Shown here: one piece after another, positions 7,641-16,794 of the stretch
How positions within the stretch are numbered: the first letter of the stretch is position 1
Layout of the letters: the number at the start of each line of letters is the position of its first letter
Assembly: GCA_003574895.1 (NCBI GenBank)
Contig: PJFB01000005.1
Coordinates: 1-64,000, forward strand
Origin: Geobacter sp.
GTDB taxonomy: Bacteria > Desulfobacterota > Desulfuromonadia > Geobacterales > Pseudopelobacteraceae
Length of the DNA: 64,000 nt
Direction: 5' to 3'
Position numbers and translations under genes: made by a program
Notes under the pieces: model-generated
Seen by the model: the letters and a program-made list of their open reading frames with translations, nothing else
Databases searched by the model: none
What the model was told of the DNA's origin: nothing

Positions 7641-10193
7641 CTATTCATACTCGATGGCCTCGGTGATCTTCATCCTGCCTGCCTGGCGGGCGGGAATCCA
7701 GGCGGCGAATGCCGATACCAGCGGCAGGGCGATCAGGAGCTGGCCCAGGATTTCCCAGGGGTAATGGTGGGGCATGCGCCAGCCGGTGAAAAACTCCGCA
7801 ATGGCCCCCTCCATGAAGGCGGCAAATAGGTTGCCGGCCGGGATCGCCAGGATCAGCCCGGTCAAGGCCAGTGCCAGGGCCTCCAGCACGATACTCCTGC
7901 CGATCTGGGAGCGCAAGGCCCCCAGCGCCTTCAGTATCCCGATCTCCCTGGTCCGTTCCGCCACCGAGATCAGGAGTGACGTAACTATGCCCAGGAAGGC
8001 GACCAGCAGGGCCAGGAAGACCGTGACCCGCGTCAGGGCGTAAAAGGCATCGATGGCCTTGTTGATCTCGGCGGTGAACTCCTTGCGGGTGGAGACCAGG
8101 GCCGGGTATTTCCCGGCCAGTTGCGCCCGGATGGCGTTGCGTACCTGGCCGGCATCGGCGCCATGGGTTATGGAGACATCGAATATGTCAATCCGGTCAT
8201 CCTTCCAGAGACGGAGGAACAGGGTGCGATCTATGAGCACCATGCCCTGGTCCGAACTGTAGTCCCGCAGCACGGCTGCAATCGGTATCCGTACCACGCC
8301 GCTGGGGGTAACCAGTTCCACCTGCTGGCCTACTCCCAAATTGTATTTGCGGGAAAAATTCTCCGACACGGTGCACATCCCTTCCCGGGTTACACCGCGG
8401 CGCATCGCTTCTGGGTTGCCCTGGAGGTATTCGAATTTAGTCCGGTCCATGGTCGGGCCGACCTCTATGGAGCCGACCAGGATCGGTTGCCCCCGGAACA
8501 GGGGGTGAACGCCGCGATAGCTCTCCACGGTCCGCACCCCGGGCACCTTCAGCAACTCATCCCGCAGCGCGCCGGGAAAGAGGAAGTCGGGGCGGGAAAA
8601 GTTGGCCGAGGCGCGGACAAAAAGGTCGCAGGTGAGCGCATCGTCCATCCAGCGGGTCATGGTCGCCTTGGTGGAGCCCATGTAGCCGCCGAAACCGAGG
8701 ACAAAGGTGAGCGAAAAGGCCATGGCCATGACCGTGCCGGAGGTCCGGCGGGGCGAGCCCAGGAGGGCGTCCGAGGAAAGGCGCCCCGACACTGGCGCAA
8801 AGCGTGCGGCCAACGGGATGAAGAGCTGCAACAGCATCCGGGAGAGCGGTCCCACCAGGAGCACGAGCCCTGTGCCGCCGAGGAGGAGCACGGAAAGGAT
8901 CAGCTGGTTGCCTCCCAGCGGCGGATACATGGCCAACAGGATCGCGCAGCCAAGGGCGACGCACCCGGCCGCGATGCGGGGCGCGACCCTGGTTGGGAGC
9001 CGGGCCTGGAAGGCCCCTTTTGCCAGTGCCTCGGTGGGCGGGATGCGGGAGGCGGTCAGGGCCGGTCCCCAGGCCCCTACCAGCGAGGCCAGGATGCCGA
9101 GAGCCATGGACTCCAGGGCAATCCCGGGCGGTAGGTGCACGGTGCCGGAGCTGGTGACGCCGTAAACCGTCTCCGTTGTCTGCCCCATCATGCGGAGGAA
9201 TCCCTGGGAGAGCATCGTCCCGGTCAGGCAGCCCACAATGCCGCCCGCGATTCCGATCAGCAGCCCCTCGGCCAGGAAGAGGAACTGCACCTGGCGGGGG
9301 GTGGCGCCCAGGGCGCGGAGCGTGCCGATGTCGCGCCGCCGGCGGTTCACGGCCACGTTGAAGGCGTTGAAGATCAGGAAGGTGCCGATGGACAGGGCAA
9401 AGCCGCTGGAGATGTTGAAGCCGGAGACGAAGTTGGCGACTATCCGCTCCATCTGCTCTCCCCGGCGGCTCGGCGTCTCCACGCGGTAGGCCGGTCCCAG
9501 GGCCTGCTCCAGGGTTGCGATCCCCTGGGCAATGCTGGTTCCCTGGTCAAGGCGGACGTCCAGCCGGTCGAAACGCCGACCCCGGCCGAACAGCTCCTGG
9601 GCCGCATAGACGTCCACCACCATCAGGTTGCCGCCAAAGGCCTCGCTGAACCCCTTGGGGGAGAGCAATCCCCTGGCCGTCACCCGCTTTACCCCCTTGG
9701 GGGCGCGCACGGCGATGGCCTCGCCGATCTTCAGCCCGGCCCGGTCCGCGAACTCCCGGGTAAAGAGGGCCGAGTCGGGCTGGGCCAGGAAAAGGAGCGG
9801 ATCGTCCAGGTCGGCATCCTGCCCGTCGAAGCCGTAATCACGCATCTCCCGGTCCCCCAGCAGATCGATGCCGATCACCAGGAGGCTGCCCAGTTCGCCT
9901 TTTTCGGGAACGACAATCTGCTCGATAACCGGGGAAGTGGCCCGGATGCCGGGAAGCTCCCGAATTCTTTCCTGCACCTCCTCGGGCACGCCTCCCACCA
10001 TGGTGATCTGGAGCTGGGCCTTGCCGGCGATACGGTCAACCGTGGAGCGGATCCCCTGGACAAGGGTCCCCTGGGCGCTCCGGATCGCGCTGAAGGTGGC
10101 CACGCCAACGACCACTCCCAGCAGCGTGAGCAGGGTCTTGGCCATGTGGCGCCTGACATAGGAGAGTGAGAGGGTCCGGAGCAGGAACTTCAT
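7641..10193 (-). CDS. FtsX/LolE-like ABC transporter permease, two-module
   Basis: 850 residues, an exporter permease with two FtsX-type modules. The N-terminal membrane anchor (LLTLLGVVVGVATFSAI) is followed by a periplasmic MacB-like domain, a three-helix FtsX block near residues 260-390, a second hydrophobic pair, a second periplasmic region and a C-terminal FtsX block starting near residue 735 (ALTRVTVFLALLVAFLGIVT) with the cytoplasmic motif EIGILKALGA. Such mechanotransmission permeases extract lipoproteins or lipids from the inner membrane rather than importing solutes. It overlaps the ATPase stop by 4 bases. Substrate unknown. Confidence 0.88.
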   Translation of the reverse strand: MKFLLRTLSLSYVRRHMAKTLLTLLGVVVGVATFSAIRSAQGTLVQGIRSTVDRIAGKAQLQITMVGGVPEEVQERIRELPGIRATSPVIEQIVVPEKGELGSLLVIGIDLLGDREMRDYGFDGQDADLDDPLLFLAQPDSALFTREFADRAGLKIGEAIAVRAPKGVKRVTARGLLSPKGFSEAFGGNLMVVDVYAAQELFGRGRRFDRLDVRLDQGTSIAQGIATLEQALGPAYRVETPSRRGEQMERIVANFVSGFNISSGFALSIGTFLIFNAFNVAVNRRRRDIGTLRALGATPRQVQFLFLAEGLLIGIAGGIVGCLTGTMLSQGFLRMMGQTTETVYGVTSSGTVHLPPGIALESMALGILASLVGAWGPALTASRIPPTEALAKGAFQARLPTRVAPRIAAGCVALGCAILLAMYPPLGGNQLILSVLLLGGTGLVLLVGPLSRMLLQLFIPLAARFAPVSGRLSSDALLGSPRRTSGTVMAMAFSLTFVLGFGGYMGSTKATMTRWMDDALTCDLFVRASANFSRPDFLFPGALRDELLKVPGVRTVESYRGVHPLFRGQPILVGSIEVGPTMDRTKFEYLQGNPEAMRRGVTREGMCTVSENFSRKYNLGVGQQVELVTPSGVVRIPIAAVLRDYSSDQGMVLIDRTLFLRLWKDDRIDIFDVSITHGADAGQVRNAIRAQLAGKYPALVSTRKEFTAEINKAIDAFYALTRVTVFLALLVAFLGIVTSLLISVAERTREIGILKALGALRSQIGRSIVLEALALALTGLILAIPAGNLFAAFMEGAIAEFFTGWRMPHHYPWEILGQLLIALPLVSAFAAWIPARQAGRMKITEAIEYE

Positions 10194-10879
10194 TTGCCAC
10201 CCCCGGCCTGGACGCTGTCTCCTTCCACCTTGCCGTCCCTGAGCTTGATCAGCCGGTCGCAGGCCGAGGCGGCATGGTGGTCGTGGGTGACCATGACAAT
10301 GGTGGTTCCCCGCTCCCGGTGGATGGTGCGGAGCAGGTTCAGGATCTCCTCTCCCCGGGCCGTGTCCAGATTGCCGGTAGGCTCGTCGGCCAGGAGCAGC
10401 GGCGCGCCGGTGACCAGGGCCCGGGCAATGGCCACCCGTTGCCGCTCACCGCCGGAAAGTTCGTCCGGCAGGTGGCCCGACCGTGCCTCCAGTCCGACTT
10501 CTTTAAGCACCTGGGCAACCTTGCGGTTGATCTCCCCGGCCGGAACCCCTGCCAGGTGCAGGGGCAGGGCCACGTTCTGGCTTACCTTCAGGGTCGGCAT
10601 CAGGTGGTAGGCCTGGAAGATATAGGAGACCTTGGAACGGCGGAACAGCGAGCGCCCCTTTTCGCTCTCCCTGGCCAGGTCCTCCCCTGCCACCATCACC
10701 TGGCCGGAAGTGGGGACGTCGAGCCCTCCCATCAGGTTGAGCAGCGTGGATTTGCCGGAGCCGGAAGGCCCCATGATGGCAACCATCTCCCCGGCCCCGA
10801 TGGTCAGATTGATCCCGGCCAGGGCCGTTACCTGGGACTTGCCGTCATAGGTCTTGATTACGTCGTGGAGCTTGAGCAT
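10190..10879 (-). CDS. LolD/MacB-type ABC transporter ATP-binding protein
   Basis: 229 residues. Walker A is GPSGSGKST, the signature is LSGGERQRVAIARAL, Walker B is LLLADEPTGNLD, and the switch histidine is in VTHDHH. This set with the DEPTGNLD form is typical of the LolD/MacB/FtsE group. It powers the neighbouring FtsX-type permease. I chose ATG 10879, since GGAG lies 8 bases upstream and the domain starts there; an upstream frame to 10927 would run into a repeat. Confidence 0.92.
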   Translation of the reverse strand: MLKLHDVIKTYDGKSQVTALAGINLTIGAGEMVAIMGPSGSGKSTLLNLMGGLDVPTSGQVMVAGEDLARESEKGRSLFRRSKVSYIFQAYHLMPTLKVSQNVALPLHLAGVPAGEINRKVAQVLKEVGLEARSGHLPDELSGGERQRVAIARALVTGAPLLLADEPTGNLDTARGEEILNLLRTIHRERGTTIVMVTHDHHAASACDRLIKLRDGKVEGDSVQAGGGK

Positions 10880-10912
10880 GGTGCATGGTCTCCTTTGCGG
10901 TACGAATTTATC

Positions 10913-11002
10913 GTAGGGGCGAAGCAAACGTTTTATCCGCTTCGGCCGATTGTTACGGAGTTCAAAAGCAGGCGAAGCGGATGAACCTTGCTTCGCCCCT
11001 AC
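10913..11002. repeat. GTAGGGGC-type nested palindromic repeat overlapping the aarF stop
   Basis: Perfect 15-base terminal arms GTAGGGGCGAAGCAA (10913-10927) and TTGCTTCGCCCCTAC (10988-11002) enclose a perfect 10-base inner pair ATCCGCTTCG (10935-10944) and CGAAGCGGAT (10973-10982). The right end supplies the stop codon of the UbiB-like gene. It shares terminal GTAGGGGC with the element at 7524. Confidence 0.85.
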
Positions 11003-12429
11003 ATGTCGCCCGCTTTACGCCAGGCATACTCCTGCAGAAAAATCTTCCGGAATTCGCAGCGACCCTTCAACCTGTAACAGAAGGCCCGGCCCCCGAAGGT
11101 GAACCGGTTGGACCAGAGGGACATGGCCACGCATCGGGTATATTTTTTGCGCACGCCTTCCGCGAAATTATCTACGCCCCGGCGGAAAAAATCCCTGTCT
11201 CCGAAATCGAATATGCCTTCCTGTAACCAGGGTTCCATGAACCACTCAAACCCCTCCCGGATGGTTTTCAGATGATGGGCGCTCATCTCCCTGGGATCGT
11301 CGAAGAGGCAGGTCTTGGCAATGGCGCGGTTCATGCGCGGCTGGTCCCGGTCCAGTCCCGCCTCTATGGACTCCCATGACAAAAGCCAGTCCTCATCGTT
11401 CAGGACCCGGGTACAACCGAAGTCGATCATTCCCAAACTCCCGTCATCCATGAAGATGAAGTTGCCGGGGTGGGGGTCGGCCGGCAGCCAGCGCAGCCGG
11501 TAAAAGACCCGGAAGGTGGCCACTGTCAGCAGGTGGGTGAAATGGTCCCGTTGGGCCTGGCTCGGATTGCGGGCCAGGAATTCATTGAGATGGCAGCCTT
11601 GTAGGTACTCGGTGGTCAGCACCCGTTTGGTGGAATATTTTTCGTAGACCAGCGGCACCACCACCCGGTCCCCGGCCTTGAAGATGCTGCGGGCCTCCTT
11701 GCCGAAACGGGCCTCCTGTTCGTAGTCGGTCTCCATGAGCAGCATCTGTTCCAGGTCCGCCAGATTGTCGAGCGTATTCTGCCAGTCCCTGGTCAGGCAC
11801 AGCGGCTGGAGCAGGAGGCGGAGATTGCGCAGGTCGGCCTTGATGGTCCGGGCAATGCCGGGGTACTGGATCTTGACCGCCACCTCTTCGCCGCTGTGCA
11901 GCCTGGCCCGGTGCACCTGCCCCAGGGAGGCGGCGGCAAAGGCCTGGCAATCGAAGCTGGCGAACAACTCCTCGGGCTCGCGGCCGAATTCGTCCAGAAA
12001 GACCTCGCGCACCAGGGCATAATGCATGGGAGGCGCCTCGAAGTGCAGGGCGGCGAGCACGTCGGCAAACTCCTCCGGCACCACCTCCGGCAGGTTGGCC
12101 AGCAGCTGGCCAAGTTTCATTATCGCACCGCGCAGATAGCCCATGGTGCCGAACATTTTCAGGGCCGCGGCCAGGTGGGCTTCGCTCTTGAGTCGCTGCT
12201 TCTCGCCGGCATCGCTGAAACGGCTGCGCAGCCAATAGGCGAAATAACCGGCGGTAACCTTGGCCTGGAGCGAACCCAGGGTCCATATTCTTAAAAAGGA
12301 GTTCACCGGGACCTTTTTCTGTGCAATCCGGGTGAGCAGTTCGGCCAGCCGTTTCCCGGTCGGATCTGTTCTGCGATTTTTGGGCAGAATATTGAGCAGC
12401 TCTTTTTCGATGATCTTGTCAGCCTGCAT
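10999..12429 (-). CDS. AarF/UbiB/ABC1 family protein kinase-like protein
   Basis: About 476 residues of the UbiB/ABC1 atypical kinase family, members of which bind ATP and support quinone biosynthesis or lipid transport. Visible motifs are the family KxGQ signature (AIMKLGQLLANLPEVVP), AAASLGQVHRA in the nucleotide loop, VAVKIQYPGI with the lysine, LPADPHPGNF in the catalytic loop and MIDFGCTR for the metal-binding aspartate. ATG 12429 has GGAG 6 bases upstream and overlaps the TetR stop. The C-terminal end is set by a repeat. In this operon it may serve lipid trafficking rather than ubiquinone; that is inference. Confidence 0.88.
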   Translation of the reverse strand: MQADKIIEKELLNILPKNRRTDPTGKRLAELLTRIAQKKVPVNSFLRIWTLGSLQAKVTAGYFAYWLRSRFSDAGEKQRLKSEAHLAAALKMFGTMGYLRGAIMKLGQLLANLPEVVPEEFADVLAALHFEAPPMHYALVREVFLDEFGREPEELFASFDCQAFAAASLGQVHRARLHSGEEVAVKIQYPGIARTIKADLRNLRLLLQPLCLTRDWQNTLDNLADLEQMLLMETDYEQEARFGKEARSIFKAGDRVVVPLVYEKYSTKRVLTTEYLQGCHLNEFLARNPSQAQRDHFTHLLTVATFRVFYRLRWLPADPHPGNFIFMDDGSLGMIDFGCTRVLNDEDWLLSWESIEAGLDRDQPRMNRAIAKTCLFDDPREMSAHHLKTIREGFEWFMEPWLQEGIFDFGDRDFFRRGVDNFAEGVRKKYTRCVAMSLWSNRFTFGGRAFCYRLKGRCEFRKIFLQEYAWRKAGDM

Positions 12430-13042
12430 GAGCTTCTCCCGTATTTGCACCGGTGCCGGAAATCACCTGCACGAACATGCGGATTGAATAGTCGATCAGG
12501 GCCTGCGTTGCTTCCTGGTTGGGCGACTCGTCATTGGCCCAGAAGGCGAGGATTCCCAGGTAGAGGGACCAGTAGATGGTCATGGCCACATATTCGGGGG
12601 CTTGCGTAAAACCATGGCGGACGATGATCTCCTGCACAACGGCCAGGTGTTTCTGGTGGGCGACCTCACCCTGGGGGCAGATGTTTTTGCGGGGAAACGG
12701 GCTCAGGGAACGCTCCAGGACCGGGCCGAGAAATGGCCGTAAAGGGCGCAGCCGCCGCAGGCCCGAGGCCACGAACAGAAAGATTTCCTCGGTCAGGCCC
12801 TCTTTGCCGCTGCGCCGCCGCCGGAAATCCGACTGCCCCTGGTCCAGGGCCTCGGTAACCATGGTCATTGCCAGGGTCTCCTTGCTGGGGAAGTAGTTGA
12901 ACATGGTGCCGGCCGCCAAGCCGGCCGCCAGGGCGATATCCCGGGTGGTGGCCGCATCGAACCCCTTGCCGGTGAAGATCTCGGCGGCCTTTTCCAGGAT
13001 ACGGGCCCGGTTTTCCTGTTTTGCCTGTTCGCTGATGCGCAT
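12419..13042 (-). CDS. TetR family transcriptional regulator
   Basis: 207 residues. The N-terminal helix-turn-helix is clear: AAEIFTGKGFDAATTRDIAL, then AGTMFNYFPSKETL (residues about 18-60). The C-terminal ligand domain has no recognised specificity. It is the first gene of the leftward unit and overlaps the UbiB-like gene, so it probably represses its own operon through the palindrome just upstream, responding to an unknown ligand such as a lipid or a toxic compound. Confidence 0.92.
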   Translation of the reverse strand: MRISEQAKQENRARILEKAAEIFTGKGFDAATTRDIALAAGLAAGTMFNYFPSKETLAMTMVTEALDQGQSDFRRRRSGKEGLTEEIFLFVASGLRRLRPLRPFLGPVLERSLSPFPRKNICPQGEVAHQKHLAVVQEIIVRHGFTQAPEYVAMTIYWSLYLGILAFWANDESPNQEATQALIDYSIRMFVQVISGTGANTGEAHAG

Positions 13043-13073
13043 TGATGCTCTCTTTCAAATGGTGAACGAGGCA

Positions 13074-13123
13074 ATATTAGTTTTTTCACACTGTAAAAGC
13101 AATAAAAAAATGAGCACGCTCAT
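13074..13123 (-). promoter_or_regulatory. Promoter and probable TetR operator
   Basis: On the minus strand TTGCTT (13097-13102) is followed after exactly 17 bases by TAATAT (13074-13079). Just upstream, ATGAGC-AC-GCTCAT (13110-13123) is a perfect inverted repeat, the right size and place for a TetR dimer. It also sits between this promoter and the divergent ccdAB genes. Confidence 0.65.
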
Positions 13124-13184
13124 AATAAAAGCGAGATTTCGCAACACCTGATACTTCTTGTAATTTCTGCCAGGCGGATATACA

Positions 13185-13209
13185 TTATGCGCATAAAATA
13201 TGCGTATAA
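13185..13209 (+). promoter_or_regulatory. Probable CcdA operator
   Basis: TTATGCGCATA (13185-13195) and TATGCGTATAA (13199-13209) form an 11-base inverted repeat with one mismatch and a 3-base spacer, 11 bases before the ccdA start. TTGTAA at 13159-13164 could be the -35 box. Ribbon-helix-helix antitoxins such as CcdA autoregulate through sites of this kind. Confidence 0.5.
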
Positions 13210-13219
13210 GGAACATGCC

Positions 13220-13468
13220 ATGCAAATTAATCTGTTTGATGCACGGGCACCCAAAAAATCCGCCAATCTGAGTATCAACAGTGACCTTCTCCTCCAGGCC
13301 AAGGAATATCGCATCAACCTTTCACAGGCACTGGAACAGCGTCTTGCGGAATTGTTGCGGGATGAAAAGCAAAGGATCTGGAAGGAGGAGAACAGAGAGG
13401 CAGTGGAAGAATATAATCGGCGCATTGAAGCTCAAGGAGTCTTCAGTGATGGCCAGAGGATGTTCTGA
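13220..13468 (+). CDS. ccdA: CcdA-type antitoxin
   Basis: 82 residues from ATG 13220 (MQINLFDARAPKKSANLSIN). The N-terminal half has the ribbon-helix-helix pattern SANLSINSDLLLQAKEYRIN and the C-terminal half (WKEENREAVEEYNRRIEAQG) is the toxin-binding tail seen in CcdA proteins. It binds DNA as a dimer and masks CcdB. The TGATG overlap with ccdB couples their translation. An upstream ATG at 13187 is in frame but lies within the putative operator. Confidence 0.85.
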   Translation: MQINLFDARAPKKSANLSINSDLLLQAKEYRINLSQALEQRLAELLRDEKQRIWKEENREAVEEYNRRIEAQGVFSDGQRMF

Positions 13469-13782
13469 TGGCCCAGTTCGATGTTTATGCGAATCCGAAT
13501 CCGGAAACAAAACAGCGGATTCCTTATCTGCTCGACGTTCAGGCCGACCTTTTGGGCAATCTGGCAACCCGCGTGGTTGTTCCCCTCATTTCCGCTGCTG
13601 ACGTGGTCAAGGCAGCAAAACATCTCAACCCGCAATTCTCCGTAAAACGCACCAAGGTGATAATGTCAACTGCCGAACTGGCCGGGGTAACGCTCAACAG
13701 CCTGGGCACCAGGATCTGCTCGCTCAAGGAGCATCGCAGCGAAATCATTGCCGCCCTTGATTTTCTGATCACCGGTTTTTGA
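13468..13782 (+). CDS. ccdB: CcdB-type gyrase-poison toxin
   Basis: 104 residues. The family pattern is visible: AQFDVYANPNPETKQRIPYL, DVQADLL, VVVPLISA and the C-terminal EIIAALDFLITGF. In well-studied CcdB the last three residues (WGI) contact gyrase; here they are TGF, so the exact target interaction may differ. Toxicity depends on release from CcdA. The pair is bounded by a regulator and a lipase gene and is probably an acquired stabilisation module. Confidence 0.87.
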   Translation: MAQFDVYANPNPETKQRIPYLLDVQADLLGNLATRVVVPLISAADVVKAAKHLNPQFSVKRTKVIMSTAELAGVTLNSLGTRICSLKEHRSEIIAALDFLITGF

Positions 13783-13853
13783 TTGTTTCCGCACCATCTC
13801 ACAAGCAGCGAGAGCTCCGCAAAGCAGTTTCCGACCATGATTGGAGTGAAGGC

Positions 13854-14477
13854 ATGAAGTACTGGTGCTGTCTGCATAAAATTATCTTCATCGCACTGGC
13901 GTTCCTGCTGCTGCAATCCTGCCACTCCGTGGAAAAGTTGCCGCCGCTGGCATCCGACGCGGTCATCCTGGCCTTTGGCGACAGCATCACCTACGGCACC
14001 GGTGCCGCCACGGGTGAAAGCTACCCGGCCGTGCTGGAGCGCCTGGCCGGGCGGCGGGTGGTCAATGCCGGGGTGCCGGGAGAGGTGACTGCCGAGGGCC
14101 TGGCCAGGCTGCCCGGGGTGCTGGAGCAGGAAAGGCCGGCCCTGATGATCCTCTGCCTGGGCGGCAATGATCTGCTGCGTCACCTCGACCGGCAACAGGC
14201 AGCCGACAACCTGCGGGCCATGGTCAGGCTGGCCCAGGAACGAGGGGTTGCGGTGGTGCTGGTCGCGGTGCCGGACATCAATCTCACCCTGTCGCCGCCT
14301 GCGTTCTATGGGGAGATTGCCCGGGAATTCAAGATTCCCTGCGAGGAAAAGGCGCTTTCCCGCATCCTGGGCAAACATTCCCTCAAGTCGGACCATATCC
14401 ACCCCAATGGGGCCGGTTACGCACAACTGGCCCAGGCCTTGGCCGATCTCATGCAACGGAGCGGCGCATTGCCGTAA
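13854..14477 (+). CDS. GDSL-type esterase/lysophospholipase, lipoprotein
   Basis: 207 residues. A signal sequence ends in the lipobox LLQSC (cysteine near residue 24), so the protein is probably membrane-anchored. Block I reads LAFGDSITYGTG with the nucleophile serine, block III is CLGGNDLL with the glycine and asparagine of the oxyanion hole, and block V is SDHIHPNGAGY with the Asp/His pair. This matches the TesA-like SGNH hydrolases. ATG 13854 has GGAG and AAGG sites just upstream. It hydrolyses ester bonds in the periplasm; substrate unknown. Confidence 0.88.
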   Translation: MKYWCCLHKIIFIALAFLLLQSCHSVEKLPPLASDAVILAFGDSITYGTGAATGESYPAVLERLAGRRVVNAGVPGEVTAEGLARLPGVLEQERPALMILCLGGNDLLRHLDRQQAADNLRAMVRLAQERGVAVVLVAVPDINLTLSPPAFYGEIAREFKIPCEEKALSRILGKHSLKSDHIHPNGAGYAQLAQALADLMQRSGALP

Positions 14478-14555
14478 ACATACGCTGTGGCTGGAAAACA
14501 TAAGGATTGCCCTGAATCGGGCGCGTTGGAAAGGCAGGCGCTTTAGCAGCCTGTT

Positions 14556-16742
14556 TTAAATAACCGCGGGATGCAGCACTGTTTCATCCAGAATTTCGCG
14601 CACCTTGCTTAGCAGCGCGTTTGGAAGGACCGGTTTGGGGAGGAAATGCAGATCGGCTTCCAATTCCTCCTTGTCGTGGATAATATCGGCAATATTGCCG
14701 CTCAAGAAGAGGTGTTTCACTCCGGGGCGCATGGCCTTGAGTTCCTTTAAAACCTGACTGCCGTTTTTCTTGGGCATGACCACATCAAGGACCACCATCC
14801 GTATCCTGTCGGCATTCAGTTTGAAAGCTTCCACGGCATCATTGCCGTCAACGGCGCAAAGAACCTTGTAACCGGCGCCTTCGAGGATATCTTTGAACAC
14901 CTCGCGGGCGGCGGTGTTGTCTTCCGCCAGGAGGATGGTCTCTGTTCCTCCTTGATCAAAGGGGATGCAGGCCAGGATCTCGCTTTTGGATTTGTCGGAA
15001 GGATTGTTCACAAGGGGGAGATGGGCCCTGACGGTTGTCCCTTGCCCCATGCTGCTCTGTACCTCGATAAAGCCATTGTGCTGGGTGACGATGCCGTACA
15101 CGATGGAGAGGCCCAGTCCGGTCCCTTTTCCCGTCTCCTTGGTCGTGAAGAATGGTTCGAATATCTTCTCGCTGGTCTTCTGATCCATACCCAGGCCGTT
15201 GTCGCTTACACTGATCACGGCGTATCGGCCTGAAATTGCCGGGGGCTGCCTTGCCGGTTCCAGTTCCGGCTGGCGGGTAAACGTGGCAATGGAGATGGTT
15301 CCGCCTTCGGGCATGGCATCCCTGGCGTTTGTTACCAGATTCATGACCACCTGCTGTATCTGCCCCACATCCACCAGGACGCTGATCGGCTCATCTTGCA
15401 GTTCGATGTTGAGCTCTATGTCATCTCCGATCAACCGCGAGAGCATATCGCCAATGGATGAGATGGCCTCGTTCAGGTTTATTGGCGTCAGGTTCATGAC
15501 CTGCTTGCGGCTGAATGTCAACAGGTCCCTGGTCAGCCTGCTCGCCTTTTCCGATGCGACCAGGATTTGGGACACATAGCGATGGGCTACTTGGTCCTCC
15601 CTGGATTTGTTCTGAAGCAGGTGGCCATAGCCGATGATTGCGGTGAGGATGTTGTTGAAGTCATGGGCGATGCCACCGGCAAGCTGGCCGATGGCTTCCA
15701 TCTTCTGGGCCTGTATGAGTTGCAGTTCCAGGGAGGCCTTTTGCTCTTCCGCGAGCTTGAAGCTGGTTATGTCGCGGATCGACTCGATGGCGCCGATTCT
15801 ATTGCCATTGCGGTCAAAGAGCGGAGAAGCTGTTATCCACAGGTGTATTCCCCTATCGTCCCGGAAATTGTGGATGTATTTTTCGGCAAGCAGCATATCC
15901 CCCTTTTTTTCGATCAGGTGATAGTGCTCTGAAATTCCGTCGTTGAAATCGTCGATGAAGTCCACGAGCGCCCATCGCCGGACGCCATAAAAGGGTATGC
16001 TGTACTCGTGATCCCCCTTTCCCGTCATGGCCTCCTTGGCAAAGCCGGTCATTTCCTCCAGCGCCTTGTTCCAGGCGATAATCCGCTTTTCGCTGTCGAT
16101 GATGAAGGTTGCATCGGGGAGGAATTCGATGATGTCCTGCAGTTGCTGGTAAGCGGTTTTGAGCTCCTCATCGGTTTTTTGCAATTCGGCAATGGTTGAC
16201 AGCATCGTTTCCGATTCGCGGTTGATCAACATACCCAACTTGGCAATCAGTTCGTTGGGCGAATCCACCGATGCGCGCGCCTTGAAATCGCCGGACGCCA
16301 GCCGGTTGAGGGTGTCGTAGTGCTCGCAGAGGCCGATGGCCATCTCGTGGCTGTCGTCGATCATCTCCTGCATGCTTGCGGCAAGATGGTTCAGCATCTC
16401 CGCCAGCCGGTTCACAACAGTGATGTTGCTGTTCGATGCTATCCTGATGGCGGGATCGCCTTTGCATAGATGGTCAACCATCCTGCTGATATCGGAAAAA
16501 TCATGGGCAAAGGTTTCCTGTTCCCGCCCGATCACCTGCTCTTGTTCACGGATTGTCCGGAAACACCCCTTGAGCGCCGTATGCAGAAGGGCAGGGTCGC
16601 TAACTCCACCCAGCATTTGGCAAGTGCCGCACTCTTCCAGGTTAACCGGCTGGAGATGGGGACAGGCGATTTCAGCCAGGAATCGGCACGGATCTCCCTG
16701 CCCTGATCCCGGCGTAGTTTTTATGTTGTCGGTACTGTGCAT
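14556..16742 (-). CDS. Hybrid sensor histidine kinase with PAS and receiver domains
   Basis: 728 residues without membrane segments. The first 45 residues carry four or five cysteines (CRFLAEIAC then CGTC), possibly a metal or redox site. A helical stretch follows, then a PAS domain (about 205-330, with PDATFIIDSEKRIIAWNKAL), a HisKA domain with the phosphorylatable histidine in GGIAHDFNNIL, an HATPase domain (DNGLGMD, GKGTGLGLSIVYGIV), and a C-terminal receiver with VLDVVMPKKNG as the phosphoacceptor aspartate. It senses a cytosolic cue and may pass phosphate to an unlinked partner. GGAG precedes the start. Confidence 0.92.
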   Translation of the reverse strand: MHSTDNIKTTPGSGQGDPCRFLAEIACPHLQPVNLEECGTCQMLGGVSDPALLHTALKGCFRTIREQEQVIGREQETFAHDFSDISRMVDHLCKGDPAIRIASNSNITVVNRLAEMLNHLAASMQEMIDDSHEMAIGLCEHYDTLNRLASGDFKARASVDSPNELIAKLGMLINRESETMLSTIAELQKTDEELKTAYQQLQDIIEFLPDATFIIDSEKRIIAWNKALEEMTGFAKEAMTGKGDHEYSIPFYGVRRWALVDFIDDFNDGISEHYHLIEKKGDMLLAEKYIHNFRDDRGIHLWITASPLFDRNGNRIGAIESIRDITSFKLAEEQKASLELQLIQAQKMEAIGQLAGGIAHDFNNILTAIIGYGHLLQNKSREDQVAHRYVSQILVASEKASRLTRDLLTFSRKQVMNLTPINLNEAISSIGDMLSRLIGDDIELNIELQDEPISVLVDVGQIQQVVMNLVTNARDAMPEGGTISIATFTRQPELEPARQPPAISGRYAVISVSDNGLGMDQKTSEKIFEPFFTTKETGKGTGLGLSIVYGIVTQHNGFIEVQSSMGQGTTVRAHLPLVNNPSDKSKSEILACIPFDQGGTETILLAEDNTAAREVFKDILEGAGYKVLCAVDGNDAVEAFKLNADRIRMVVLDVVMPKKNGSQVLKELKAMRPGVKHLFLSGNIADIIHDKEELEADLHFLPKPVLPNALLSKVREILDETVLHPAVI

Positions 16743-16794
16743 GGATAAAACTCCAGGGGTTCAGCATGGCTGCTGCATCATAAACCAAGCCCAA

